Positions 33,058 through 40,211 of a DNA stretch of 40,211 nt are shown here, one piece after another. Both the position numbers and the translations under genes were made by a program. Every line of letters starts with the position of its first letter. Within the stretch, counting starts at the first letter, position 1. The notes under the pieces were generated by a model that saw only the letters and a list, made by a program, of their open reading frames with translations, was not told the origin of the DNA and made no database searches. This DNA is from Lewinella cohaerens DSM 23179. Lineage in GTDB: Bacteria; Bacteroidota; Bacteroidia; Chitinophagales; Saprospiraceae. The DNA is taken from NCBI RefSeq assembly GCF_000379805.1, contig NZ_KB903548.1, positions 71,601-111,811 on the forward strand. The letters are read 5' to 3'.

Positions 33058-34494
33058 ATGTTCAATCGATTTCAATCACTAGCTCTTTTACCCTTGCTGC
33101 TTTTGTTGGCAACCCCTTCATTTGGGTTAATGGCTCAACAAAGTGAAACCCAGCTTAATTATATTAATCGCTTCAAGGATGTTGCCGTACAGGAAATGGA
33201 ACGGACAGGTATTCCAGCGAGTATCAAATTAGCACAGGGCCTTTTGGAGTCTAATGCAGGGCAGAGTATTCTTGCACGCCGCGCCAACAACCATTTTGGC
33301 ATCAAATGTGGTGCTGATTGGCAAGGTGATAACATCTACCGTGAAGACGATGACTATGACGCCAATGGTAAGCTCATTAAAAGCTGTTTCCGTTCTTATA
33401 AAAACAGTGATGCCTCCTATATCGCACATTCTGAATTTCTTCGTGACCCTCGCAAGGCTTTTCGTTACGGGTTTCTTTTCCGGTTAGATCCTATGGACTA
33501 CCGCAACTGGGCTTACGGGCTTAAGCAAGCAGGTTATGCAACCAGTCCTACGTATCCTGAAAGTCTCATTTCACTCATTGAGCGTTATGAACTTTTCCGT
33601 TATGACAATACTACCGCTGTAGATATTGACACCCCTTCAGATATCGTTGCTAGTGGTATTCTTGATAACAATGATGTCCGTTATGTTGTCGTCTCAGAAG
33701 GCGAGAGCCTGGAGGATATTGCAAAAAGAGTAGATGTAAGTGTCCGTAACTTGATTAGCTATAATGAGAAAATCGGCAATAGCCAACAAGACGTTGCAGA
33801 AGGAGAGCGTATTTATTTACAACCAAAGAGAAACGGCTACCGCGGCAAGGATAAATATCACACCGTCGGCATAGGAGAGACCATGTTTACTATTTCACAG
33901 GAGTATGCTGTAAAAATGAGTAAACTGTATAAGCGTAACCGCCTATCTTCCGGGGAAGAACCTGCTGTAAATGAAAAAATAAAACTTCGAGGATGCAAAG
34001 TAAAAGATGCTCCAAAACTCCGTTCTGAGCAGGAAGAAACGTTAGATTTAAGCCCAGCTGCACCCGTTTTGCCAAACGGCGAATTGGACATGGAAGAACC
34101 TGAGGAAGAAGAGACTTTACCTGCGCCAACGCGCCCTGTAACGCCTCCTCCTGTAATCGTACAACCAGAAACGCCCACGAGTGGTGGCACTAAGCCTGAT
34201 GTACCTATTATCATCGTTGATCCAAACCGTCCACCAGCACCCAGTCCTACAACAACACCTACTGCACCAAACACGAGCAATCCACCAGTAATCACTCCAG
34301 TACCAAACCCTCCAGCACCAACCACAAACCCTAGCGATAATACAAGTGGTGCTCCGGTTTACCATACGGTTGTTGCTGGAGAAACGCTCTATGGCATTTC
34401 ACGGCGCTATAACATCACCGTTGATCAATTGAAAAGCTTTAATGGTATTACCACCAATACGATTCAGGCTGGAATGAAGCTTCGTGTTAAGTAA
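33058..34494 (+). CDS. Glucosaminidase-LysM peptidoglycan hydrolase
   Basis: The 478-residue protein has a signal peptide ending near LMAQQ. A mannosyl-glycoprotein endo-beta-N-acetylglucosaminidase-like domain follows at about residues 28-180 (IPASIKLAQGLLESNAGQS with the catalytic Glu, NNHFGIKC, AGYATSPTYPESLISLIERY). Three LysM repeats come next, at about 207-255, 266-308 and 434-478, the last two separated by a proline- and threonine-rich linker of about 100 residues. The protein should cleave glycan strands while bound to peptidoglycan through LysM. The last LysM (HTVVAGETLYGISRRY) is the most canonical. A perfect hairpin follows the stop codon. Confidence 0.95.
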   Translation: MFNRFQSLALLPLLLLLATPSFGLMAQQSETQLNYINRFKDVAVQEMERTGIPASIKLAQGLLESNAGQSILARRANNHFGIKCGADWQGDNIYREDDDYDANGKLIKSCFRSYKNSDASYIAHSEFLRDPRKAFRYGFLFRLDPMDYRNWAYGLKQAGYATSPTYPESLISLIERYELFRYDNTTAVDIDTPSDIVASGILDNNDVRYVVVSEGESLEDIAKRVDVSVRNLISYNEKIGNSQQDVAEGERIYLQPKRNGYRGKDKYHTVGIGETMFTISQEYAVKMSKLYKRNRLSSGEEPAVNEKIKLRGCKVKDAPKLRSEQEETLDLSPAAPVLPNGELDMEEPEEEETLPAPTRPVTPPPVIVQPETPTSGGTKPDVPIIIVDPNRPPAPSPTTTPTAPNTSNPPVITPVPNPPAPTTNPSDNTSGAPVYHTVVAGETLYGISRRYNITVDQLKSFNGITTNTIQAGMKLRVK

Positions 34495-34505
34495 AATTGG
34501 AGAAC

Positions 34506-34547
34506 AGTAAGGGATAGCTTATGTTTGTACCCAGACTATCCCTTACT
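34506..34547 (+). terminator. 12-bp perfect hairpin between the LysM and barrel genes
   Basis: AGTAAGGGATAG at 34506-34517 is exactly complementary to CTATCCCTTACT at 34536-34547, with an 18-base loop. It starts 12 bases after the LysM-gene stop and ends three bases before the ATG at 34551. No T-run follows. It may act as an RNA-processing site or control translation of the next gene, since it sits where ribosomes load. Confidence 0.55.
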
Positions 34548-34550
34548 ACC

Positions 34551-35309
34551 ATGTATATCAGATTACTATTACTCCTTGGATCTTTTTTATTGAGTTATCA
34601 AAGCTGGGGCCAAGGCTCTTTTTATGGCGTCAAAGGAGGTTTGACGATGGCTACCCAACAATGGAATGCTTTTGAACGCGACCCTCTTGTAGGTTATCAC
34701 GCGATCCTTTCGGTAGAAAGCGCTCCTGCAGAAGGTCAGTTTTCTCTCTTTGCACAAATGGGTTATCACTTGAAAGGGAGTGCTATTCGGCGCTCACTTT
34801 TTGGGAATCCCTTCAACGCTAGTTTTGTTGATTTTCCTACACAGCGTTTTGAATTTCATAATCTTAGTTTATCGCTTGGAGCCAAACAGGTTATCACTAA
34901 AGTAGGCAATAGCAATGTATACTATCTATTTGGTGTTCGCGGTGATTATACACTGACGACCAACCTGGATGAATACGAACGATTTACTCAAGTCAACCAG
35001 ATCTCGGTAGGGATCTATCCTTTCAATGTCTATTTTTCAGAAAATCAGATTTTTGGTGTTCGCCGATTCAATTATGGCTTTCTAGCAGGAGGAGGACTCA
35101 ACTTTCCTTTCTCGGAATATGTTGAGGGGATAGTAGAATTTACGGTCAATCCTGATTTTTCGCTGCAGTACCAGCAACCGAGCATTAACAATGTGAGAAA
35201 TCCAATTAACGGGCAAACAACCACCCTACAGGAGCGTAAAATCCGCAACCTTACTTTTGAAATAACCGTAGGTGCACGATTCTTGCGTAAAGTGGAATAC
35301 ATTGATTAG
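34551..35309 (+). CDS. Outer-membrane beta-barrel protein (PorT-like)
   Basis: From the ATG at 34551 (MYIRLLLLLGSFLLSYQSWGQ) the protein has 252 residues with a clean signal peptide. The frame also opens at the ATG at 34521, but that lies in the loop of the preceding hairpin and adds ten residues before the signal. The mature part (GSFYGVKGGLTMATQQWNAF, FSLFAQMGYHLKGSAI, NLSLSLGAKQVI, YYLFGVRGDYTLTTNL, ITVGARFLRKVEYID) has the amphipathic strands and terminal aromatic strand of an eight- to ten-stranded PorT/OmpW-like barrel. Its function is unknown. It precedes lptB by 36 bases. Confidence 0.8.
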   Translation: MYIRLLLLLGSFLLSYQSWGQGSFYGVKGGLTMATQQWNAFERDPLVGYHAILSVESAPAEGQFSLFAQMGYHLKGSAIRRSLFGNPFNASFVDFPTQRFEFHNLSLSLGAKQVITKVGNSNVYYLFGVRGDYTLTTNLDEYERFTQVNQISVGIYPFNVYFSENQIFGVRRFNYGFLAGGGLNFPFSEYVEGIVEFTVNPDFSLQYQQPSINNVRNPINGQTTTLQERKIRNLTFEITVGARFLRKVEYID

Positions 35310-35345
35310 TAAGCAAAACTATTAAACTATCGATTTCGACCAGAT

Positions 35346-36101
35346 ATGATGATCCTGCGCAGTGAAAATTTAGTAAAAATTTATGGCCGTCGCAAAGTCG
35401 TAAAAGAAGTTTCCCTGGAAGTACACCAAGGGGAGATTGTTGGATTGCTCGGCCCTAATGGTGCAGGAAAAACCACTACCTTTTACATGACGGTTGGTTT
35501 TATTCAACCCAATCAAGGCAATGTTTTCCTCAATGATGAAAACATCACTGATTTACCCATGTACCAGCGCGCTCGCCGGGGCATTGGTTACCTGCCACAG
35601 GAACCTTCCGTCTTTCGGAAGCTCTCTGTAGAAGATAATATCAAGGCCGTGTTGGAGATGACAACTATCAGCAAGGAAGAACAGCGAGATAAGCTGGAAT
35701 CACTGATCGAGGAATTTAGACTGGAAAAAGTACGTAAATCTTTTGGCGACACGCTCTCTGGCGGAGAACGTCGGCGTACCGAGATCGCCCGAGCACTAGC
35801 CACCAACCCCAACTTCATCCTGCTCGACGAACCTTTTGCTGGTATCGACCCTATTGCGGTAGAGGATATTCAATACATTGTGGCTAAGCTTAAGACCAAA
35901 AACATTGGCATTTTGATTACCGATCATAATGTACAAGAAACACTGTCTATCACAGATCGGGCCTACCTAATGTTTGAAGGGAGCATCCTAAAAGCAGGTA
36001 CGGCCGAAGAGTTAGCTGCCGATGAAATCGTCCGAAAAGTATATCTCGGTAAGCATTTTGAACTTCGACGAAAGGTTATTGATGTAAATGATCGCGAATG
36101 A
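35346..36101 (+). CDS. lptB: LPS export ABC transporter ATP-binding protein
   Basis: The 251-residue ATPase powers extraction of lipopolysaccharide from the inner membrane together with LptF/LptG and LptC. It has Walker [11 protein letters not shown] (from about residue 36), the Q-loop [14 protein letters not shown], which is characteristic of LptB, the signature [15 protein letters not shown], Walker [14 protein letters not shown] and the H-loop ITDHNV. The start is one of two adjacent ATGs at 35346 or 35349. Its last four bases overlap the start of a small lipoprotein gene (ATGA), showing translational coupling. Other lpt genes are not in the window. Confidence 0.96.
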   Translation: MMILRSENLVKIYGRRKVVKEVSLEVHQGEIVGLLGPNGAGKTTTFYMTVGFIQPNQGNVFLNDENITDLPMYQRARRGIGYLPQEPSVFRKLSVEDNIKAVLEMTTISKEEQRDKLESLIEEFRLEKVRKSFGDTLSGGERRRTEIARALATNPNFILLDEPFAGIDPIAVEDIQYIVAKLKTKNIGILITDHNVQETLSITDRAYLMFEGSILKAGTAEELAADEIVRKVYLGKHFELRRKVIDVNDRE

Positions 36102-36370
36102 ACCGAATTATTTCTGCCTTCTTCCTCATAATATTTTTCATCCTTATTACGGCTTGTGATAACCAAACACAAAACGTAAGCTTACGCCTTACACCAACAG
36201 AACGCAACAGAATCGACACGCTCTACACGAGCAAATTGGATAGCTTACGCCCTATTTGGGACAGCTTGTGTGAGCAACGTTATCCCGAAATGGTACAATT
36301 AGCGGTTGACAGTATCGTCAAACAGCGACTGGCAGAAGAGGAGCGTTTACGCACCAGAACAGCAAATTAA
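36098..36370 (+). CDS. Small lipoprotein coupled to lptB
   Basis: The 90-residue protein has a lipoprotein signal (FFILITAC) and a short helical, charged mature part of about 70 residues ([19 protein letters not shown] and the Arg/Glu-rich end). It starts inside the lptB stop region with a four-base overlap. A similar small lipoprotein follows after seven bases. Both share a Cys followed by about eight residues and then an (A/V)DSI segment, so they may be tandem paralogues. I do not recognise the family. Linkage with lptB suggests an envelope role, but this is only inferred from position. Confidence 0.75.
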   Translation: MNRIISAFFLIIFFILITACDNQTQNVSLRLTPTERNRIDTLYTSKLDSLRPIWDSLCEQRYPEMVQLAVDSIVKQRLAEEERLRTRTAN

Positions 36371-36377
36371 TTAAAGT

Positions 36378-36716
36378 ATGTGGCAGTTATTATCAGTTCT
36401 ATTCTTCCTGGTTCTTTTTGCTGGATGTGAAAGTGCTACGCACGTTGATATTGATGCTGTTATTGCAGAAAAGGTAGAGGAACGCCTCACTGAATTTGAG
36501 GCCATCATCAATCGCCGATGCCTGGATAGAGCGCTCGAAGAAGCTGGGCTCCTTGCAGACTCTATCATTATCGAGCAAGCTCGCCGAAAAAAAGACACAT
36601 TGGATCGGCCTCTTAAGCCACTACGACCTGATCAACCGGAATTATTAGAACTAAAAGACAGTCTGGAACTAGCTCCTCTTTTTGATACCGTTACAAAGAA
36701 ACGTATCACTCAATAA
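36378..36716 (+). CDS. Second small lipoprotein after lptB
   Basis: The 112-residue protein has a lipobox LFAGC and a mature helical sequence (VIAEKVEERLTEFEAIINRRC, then LLADSIIIEQARRKKDTLDRP) ending in a proline-containing, acidic tail. Its middle resembles the preceding 90-residue lipoprotein around the Cys and ADSII segment. It is part of the lptB transcript, seven bases after the previous stop. Its 3' end overlaps that of the convergent fluoride-channel gene by 11 bases. Family and function are unknown. Confidence 0.72.
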   Translation: MWQLLSVLFFLVLFAGCESATHVDIDAVIAEKVEERLTEFEAIINRRCLDRALEEAGLLADSIIIEQARRKKDTLDRPLKPLRPDQPELLELKDSLELAPLFDTVTKKRITQ

Positions 36717-37062
36717 TTTTCATCCCTAACCAGATGGCCAATAAGCCAAAGAAAATACTCCCTAGAAGATAGCTCCCCGCAGTAAAATAATTGGCTTGCC
36801 TCAGCATTTGTACCAGTTCATTTGAAAACGTTGAAAACGTTGAAAAACCACCGCAGAAACCCGTCAACAAGAGCAATCTCAACTCTGTACTTAAGCCTTG
36901 CTTGCTGACAAAAGCGACCAGCATTCCCAGAATAATACAACTCAATCCGTTTGCTACGAAGGTTCCCCATGGATAAGCTTCCGCCCGATTAAGCCAGGTT
37001 GCTAAAGCGAAGCGGCACAAGCTTCCTAGCCCACCTCCAAAAAAAACCCAGAAATACGCCAT
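36706..37062 (-). CDS. crcB: Fluoride channel FluC/CrcB
   Basis: The 118-residue, four-helix protein is a fluoride exporter that works as an antiparallel dimer. It shows GGGLGSLCRFALATW in the first helix, GTFVANGLSC with the conserved Asn in the second, and GFCGGFSTFSTFSNE with the Phe-box and Na-site residues in the third. The gene is the last of a minus-strand run and begins 12 bases after the WecA-like gene, so it is probably translated from that transcript. I saw no fluoride riboswitch; there is no room for one directly upstream. Its end overlaps the small lipoprotein gene by 11 bases. Confidence 0.95.
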   Translation of the reverse strand: MAYFWVFFGGGLGSLCRFALATWLNRAEAYPWGTFVANGLSCIILGMLVAFVSKQGLSTELRLLLLTGFCGGFSTFSTFSNELVQMLRQANYFTAGSYLLGSIFFGLLAIWLGMKIIE

Positions 37063-37074
37063 AACATAAGCTCT

Positions 37075-38133
37075 TTAATTGGTATTACGTTTATGGTTGG
37101 CCTTTTGATGAAAGTAAAAGCTAAAAACACTCATAAGTGCCAACTCAAATAAAATAACCAAGTGCATATTCAGCTTATCGTGGAAAAACAAGACCAAAGC
37201 AATAACAAACATGCTCAATCCTACCAGAATAGCTGTTGCTTCTGTGTGGGATTTTCCGGCATCAATTAACAAATGATGAATATGCCGACGATCCGCTTTT
37301 AGTGGAGGTTGCCCCCTAATTATTCTAGTCGAAAACACCCTAATGGTATCAAACAGTGGAATCAACAGAATACCTATTGCCACCGCTGGCCCTCCCTTTA
37401 AACGGTAAGGGTTACTCGCCGTTAAACCATCATTCAAATCAATAAACTTAATTGCCAAAAATGCCGACATTAATCCCAACATCAAAGCACCTGTATCTCC
37501 CATAAAAATTTGAGCAGGAGAGTAATTGTATTTAAGAAAAGCCAATACTGCTCCTACTACAGCGAAAGCTATCGCCGCCAAAGGAGTAAAACCTGCGACA
37601 AAAAACCATACCCCAAAAGTGGTAAAAATCAACACCGCCAAACTTCCTGCCAAGCCATTGATGCCGTCAATTAAATTAAATGCATTAGTAATCACCAAAA
37701 TGGTAAAAACAGAAAGAATAATCACCATAATTTCAGGTAGTGGCCCATGAAGGCCCATTACACCATAGAGACTTTCTAAGCGCGTATCTGACTTTATCAC
37801 TAAAATAGAAGCAGCCATGATCTGACTAATAATTTTTTTATTAGCCGAAACAGGCGAGATATCATCTTTAGCTCCAATAAGCAAAAGAATTAGCATCGCA
37901 CAAAGAACGTACTGCAAGTGATCTGATCCACCCAGGGGGGTCCAATAAATCATGGAAAAAATAGCACCGGAAAAAATAGCGATCCCCCCTAAAGAAGGGG
38001 TGCTTTCATAATGAGAACTACGCTCAACTGGCACATCATACAATTGCTTGTCACGCGCAATATGAATAATCGACGGTATCGCAAAATAAGTTAGTGCGAA
38101 TGCAGTAAGGAAGCTGAATACCAATAAAAGCAT
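37075..38133 (-). CDS. WecA/MraY-type phospho-sugar transferase (GT4-like, TagO/WecA)
   Basis: The 352-residue protein has about ten to eleven membrane segments and the polyprenyl-phosphate N-acetylhexosaminyl-1-phosphate transferase motifs: GAKDDISPVS, NAFNLIDGINGLAGS, QIFMGDTGALMLG and LKADRRHIHHLL. The HIHH loop is of the WecA/TagO kind rather than MraY. It should load a sugar-1-phosphate onto undecaprenyl phosphate and start synthesis of an O-antigen, capsule or other surface polymer. The sugar (GlcNAc or GalNAc) cannot be told. It lies between psuG (30 bases upstream) and crcB (12 bases downstream) in an apparent operon of unrelated functions. Confidence 0.93.
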   Translation of the reverse strand: MLLLVFSFLTAFALTYFAIPSIIHIARDKQLYDVPVERSSHYESTPSLGGIAIFSGAIFSMIYWTPLGGSDHLQYVLCAMLILLLIGAKDDISPVSANKKIISQIMAASILVIKSDTRLESLYGVMGLHGPLPEIMVIILSVFTILVITNAFNLIDGINGLAGSLAVLIFTTFGVWFFVAGFTPLAAIAFAVVGAVLAFLKYNYSPAQIFMGDTGALMLGLMSAFLAIKFIDLNDGLTASNPYRLKGGPAVAIGILLIPLFDTIRVFSTRIIRGQPPLKADRRHIHHLLIDAGKSHTEATAILVGLSMFVIALVLFFHDKLNMHLVILFELALMSVFSFYFHQKANHKRNTN

Positions 38134-38163
38134 GCTTCTTTTTTAAGTGAAAAAATCGCCATA

Positions 38164-39072
38164 CTAGCTACGAGCTACTGCTATTTCAGCAGCTAACCGT
38201 GCATTATTAAGCACCAGTTCAATGTTGGAAACCAGGCTTTTGCCCGCGGTTAATTCCTTAACTTTACTCAACAAATAGGGCGTAACAGCTTTCCCTTTTA
38301 TCTTGTCACGCGTAGCTTCTATTAGTGCATGTTCAATGATACCGTTAAGGTAAGTAGCATCCATACTAAATTTTTCCGGCACAGGATTGGCTATAATTGC
38401 TCCACCTACTAAGCCTGCACTCCATTTAGTATTCAAAACTTCGGCGATTTCTGCTGGTGTATGCAATGCATAATCTACACTCAATCCGCTTTCACGGGAG
38501 TAAAAGGCCGGAAACTCATTGGTTTGATAGCCGATCACGGGTACACCGTAAGTTTCTAGGTATTCTAATGTCAAAGGTAAGTCCAATATAGACTTTGCGC
38601 CAGCACAGACGACTGCGACACTCGTTCTTGCCAATTCTTGTAAATCTGCTGAAATATCAAAACTCATTGCTCCACCTCGATGAACACCACCAATACCGCC
38701 AGTCGCGAAAAGCTCGATTCCAGCCTGGGCGGCAATGATCATCGTTGCAGCAACCGTCGTTGCGCCCAGTTCCTTTCTTGCCAAAAGAAAGGGAATGTCC
38801 CGGCGGCTGGCTTTGGCTACTGCTGTACCTTCTTTTCCAAGGGTTTCTATCTGTTCAAGGCTCAAGCCCGCACACAACTTTCCGTCCAAAATAGCAATCG
38901 TTGCCGGCACAGCACCCGCAGCTCTCACTACCTTTTCTACTTTTAGTGCCGTTTCCACGTTTTCCGGGTAAGGCATTCCGTGCGAAATAATTGTCGATTC
39001 TAATGCCACTACGGCTTTCCCTTCTGCTAAGGCGGCGGCGACTTCCGGGCTTTTTTTCAAGTATGGACTCAT
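38164..39072 (-). CDS. psuG: Pseudouridine-5'-phosphate glycosidase
   Basis: The 302-residue enzyme cleaves pseudouridine 5'-phosphate to uracil and ribose 5-phosphate. It is recognised by VALESTIISHGMPYPENVETA with the catalytic Glu, GTAVAKASRRDIPF with the Lys, TTVAATMIIAAQAGI, TGGIGGVHRGG and the C-terminal NPVPEKFSMD. Length is normal for the family. The gene follows the pseudouridine kinase gene by 24 bases; together they form the two-step pseudouridine salvage pathway, which recycles modified RNA nucleosides. Confidence 0.96.
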   Translation of the reverse strand: MSPYLKKSPEVAAALAEGKAVVALESTIISHGMPYPENVETALKVEKVVRAAGAVPATIAILDGKLCAGLSLEQIETLGKEGTAVAKASRRDIPFLLARKELGATTVAATMIIAAQAGIELFATGGIGGVHRGGAMSFDISADLQELARTSVAVVCAGAKSILDLPLTLEYLETYGVPVIGYQTNEFPAFYSRESGLSVDYALHTPAEIAEVLNTKWSAGLVGGAIIANPVPEKFSMDATYLNGIIEHALIEATRDKIKGKAVTPYLLSKVKELTAGKSLVSNIELVLNNARLAAEIAVARS

Positions 39073-39096
39073 TGGTTTATCAGGTTTGGGAAATAC

Positions 39097-40020
39097 TTAG
39101 CAAAATTTACGAATATGCTCTAATAAGATCGCCTGCGACATTTCTTTATTAATTGCACCTTCGGCCCGTACCGCTACGGTTGAAGCGGCCAACCCTGCTC
39201 GGCAACAATCTTCCAGTGACCATTTCCGCAAACTGGCCCAGATAAGGCCAGCCTGGAAAGCATCGCCTGCGCCAGTAGTATCGGCCACAGTCACCTTTGC
39301 CGCAGGCAGGTGTATCTGCCGCTCGGCATCAGCAGCATAAGCCCCTTGGCTGCCCAGCGTTATAAATACGCGTTGAACCCCCGATGCGATCCATTTATTG
39401 GCCAGTTTTTCAACATCCATCAATTGATCTAGCGGGCGACCACCCAAGATTTCTGCCTGTCGACGGTTAACTTTTATGGTATGAAACTTCCCAAGTTGAT
39501 GCTGTACCCGTGTTGCTAAATGAGCAGAAACAGGGTCAAGGTAAATCGGTACATCTAGTTCTTGTTCCAATAGCCATTCGATAGCTGCTGGCGGTGTATT
39601 GGTTTCCAAACAAATTAAGCTAGCCTCCTCCAATGCTGGCAACTGAGACGCTAAGTACGTAGGAGTAATCACCTCTAAAATAGAAAGGTCTGCAATTCCC
39701 GCATATAGGTCATTGTTTTCGTCTAAAATAGCGAGGTGCAATGCCCCTTTGCGGCCATTAGCTAAAATACTATAACGTACACCTATGTTTAGTTCCTGGC
39801 ATTCAGAAAGAAGTGCCTTACCATTGCGGTCGTCACCAAAAGCGGTAATCAACTCGGTAGGTAAACCCAGTCGAACCAGGTTTTCAGCAAGATTTCGGCC
39901 CACTCCGCCTGAAGTTTTGGCTACTCGCCCAGGTACAGAATCCATTAAAGCTGGTTTTCGTTGAGGAAAGCCTACCATATCTGTAAGCGCTGCCCCCAAC
40001 ACAAAGATTGGTCTACTCAT
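39097..40020 (-). CDS. psuK: PfkB-family carbohydrate kinase, probable pseudouridine kinase
   Basis: From the ATG at 40020 (MSRPIFVLGAALTDMVGF) the protein has 307 residues; an ATG at 40065 adds 15 residues that do not look conserved. It has the PfkB ribokinase fold with GGVGRNLAENLVRLG near the N-terminus and the C-terminal signature DTTGAGDAFQAG containing the catalytic Asp. On family criteria alone it could phosphorylate any of several sugars or nucleosides. Its place directly before psuG makes pseudouridine kinase the best assignment. It is the first gene of the psuK-psuG-wecA-crcB run. Confidence 0.88.
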   Translation of the reverse strand: MSRPIFVLGAALTDMVGFPQRKPALMDSVPGRVAKTSGGVGRNLAENLVRLGLPTELITAFGDDRNGKALLSECQELNIGVRYSILANGRKGALHLAILDENNDLYAGIADLSILEVITPTYLASQLPALEEASLICLETNTPPAAIEWLLEQELDVPIYLDPVSAHLATRVQHQLGKFHTIKVNRRQAEILGGRPLDQLMDVEKLANKWIASGVQRVFITLGSQGAYAADAERQIHLPAAKVTVADTTGAGDAFQAGLIWASLRKWSLEDCCRAGLAASTVAVRAEGAINKEMSQAILLEHIRKFC

Positions 40021-40076
40021 GTTTTCAGGGATGTTTAATATTCGAGCTAAAATAAGTGATTCCAATTTGTATTACG

Positions 40077-40203
40077 CTCACTTAGAGCTTGTTGGGAAAT
40101 TTGCGAACTGATTTTAGCTTCGCTGATCGTCGTTCCTCCTCGGAGTTCAACGATTTACGGTTCTGTCTAAGAAGTCAAAATCGAGCTTAGCGGGCTAAGT
40201 GAG
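40077..40203. repeat. Intergenic element bounded by CTCACTTAG/CTAAGTGAG
   Basis: The spacer upstream of psuK is bounded by perfect 9-bp inverted repeats at 40077-40085 and 40195-40203. Inside are weaker complementary pairs (GATTTT/AAAATC and CTCC/GGAG). The sequence TTAGAGCTTGTT at 40082-40093 recurs at 9744-9755, and TACGCTCACTTAG at 40073-40085 recurs at 10904-10916, in each case upstream of a minus-strand gene. A dispersed repeat is likely; no ORF is present. Confidence 0.5.
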
Positions 40204-40211
40204 ATTTTTAG

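Noticed and set aside
33858-34325. 155-codon antisense frame with Gly/Val/Thr-rich translation
   Set aside because: It is the reverse reading of the proline/threonine-rich linker of the LysM protein; the low complexity explains the open frame.
37063-37074. Fluoride riboswitch for crcB
   Set aside because: Only 12 bases separate crcB from the upstream gene, so no aptamer fits there.
1-40211. CRISPR arrays, tRNA or rRNA genes, insertion sequences
   Set aside because: Reading the spacers gave no regularly spaced repeats, no cloverleaf sequences, no rRNA words and no transposase.

Overview
The window looks like a chromosomal segment of a member of the Bacteroidota, probably of the Saprospiria (Lewinella-like). 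This rests on families largely confined to the phylum (DUF5686, DUF5723, DUF4837, HD/DUF5706 Pycsar-type effector, the small membrane protein beside mutL), on Bacteroidota promoter boxes (TAnnTTTG) upstream of several genes, and on an eukaryote-like IleS2-type isoleucyl-tRNA synthetase. The genus is an inference. I see no rRNA, tRNA, CRISPR array, insertion sequence or prophage.

Layout. 1-3024 (minus): small membrane protein, mutL and a rhomboid protease cut by the window edge. 3438-7293 (plus): DUF5686 outer-membrane protein and an SGNH hydrolase lipoprotein, separated by a hairpin-rich spacer. 7609-8566: divergent MerC-domain protein and Fur/Zur-family regulator with a likely operator between them. 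8563-11801 (minus): DUF4837 lipoprotein, MoxR ATPase, VanX-like dipeptidase. 11933-16146 (plus): GT39-like membrane glycosyltransferase, CocE/NonD hydrolase, small beta-barrel protein. 16289-19908: ileS with an attenuator. 20129-27244 (plus): TPR-VWA protein, Nudix hydrolase, DUF457-like membrane protein, alpha/beta hydrolase, RsgA-type GTPase, S41 protease. 27321-30254 (minus): DUF5723 barrel and a large lipoprotein. 30551-36716 (plus): degenerate HD/Pycsar-type effector, APH-like kinase, glucosaminidase-LysM protein, beta-barrel protein, lptB and two small lipoproteins. 36706-40020 (minus): fluC/crcB, WecA/MraY-like transferase, psuG, psuK.

The main discovery candidate is the ileS leader. 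A 19-codon ORF with seven Ile codons (16289-16348) is followed by three mutually exclusive RNA pairings: a 1:2 stem, a 2:3 antiterminator and a 3:4 intrinsic terminator with a 16-bp stem. This is the layout of classical ribosome-mediated attenuation, here placed before an aminoacyl-tRNA synthetase gene. Its promoter box lies four bases before the leader ATG, so the leader mRNA may be leaderless. The synthetase carries GIHH in place of HIGH, the first-and-third-residue swap known in mupirocin hyper-resistant IleS2 enzymes. ileS is also flanked by two large inverted repeats of unknown role.

Other points of interest are an orphan Pycsar-type membrane effector whose fused HD domain has lost its metal ligands, a Zur-like operator inside the merC promoter, MutL with altered nuclease-site residues, and several strong intergenic hairpins.
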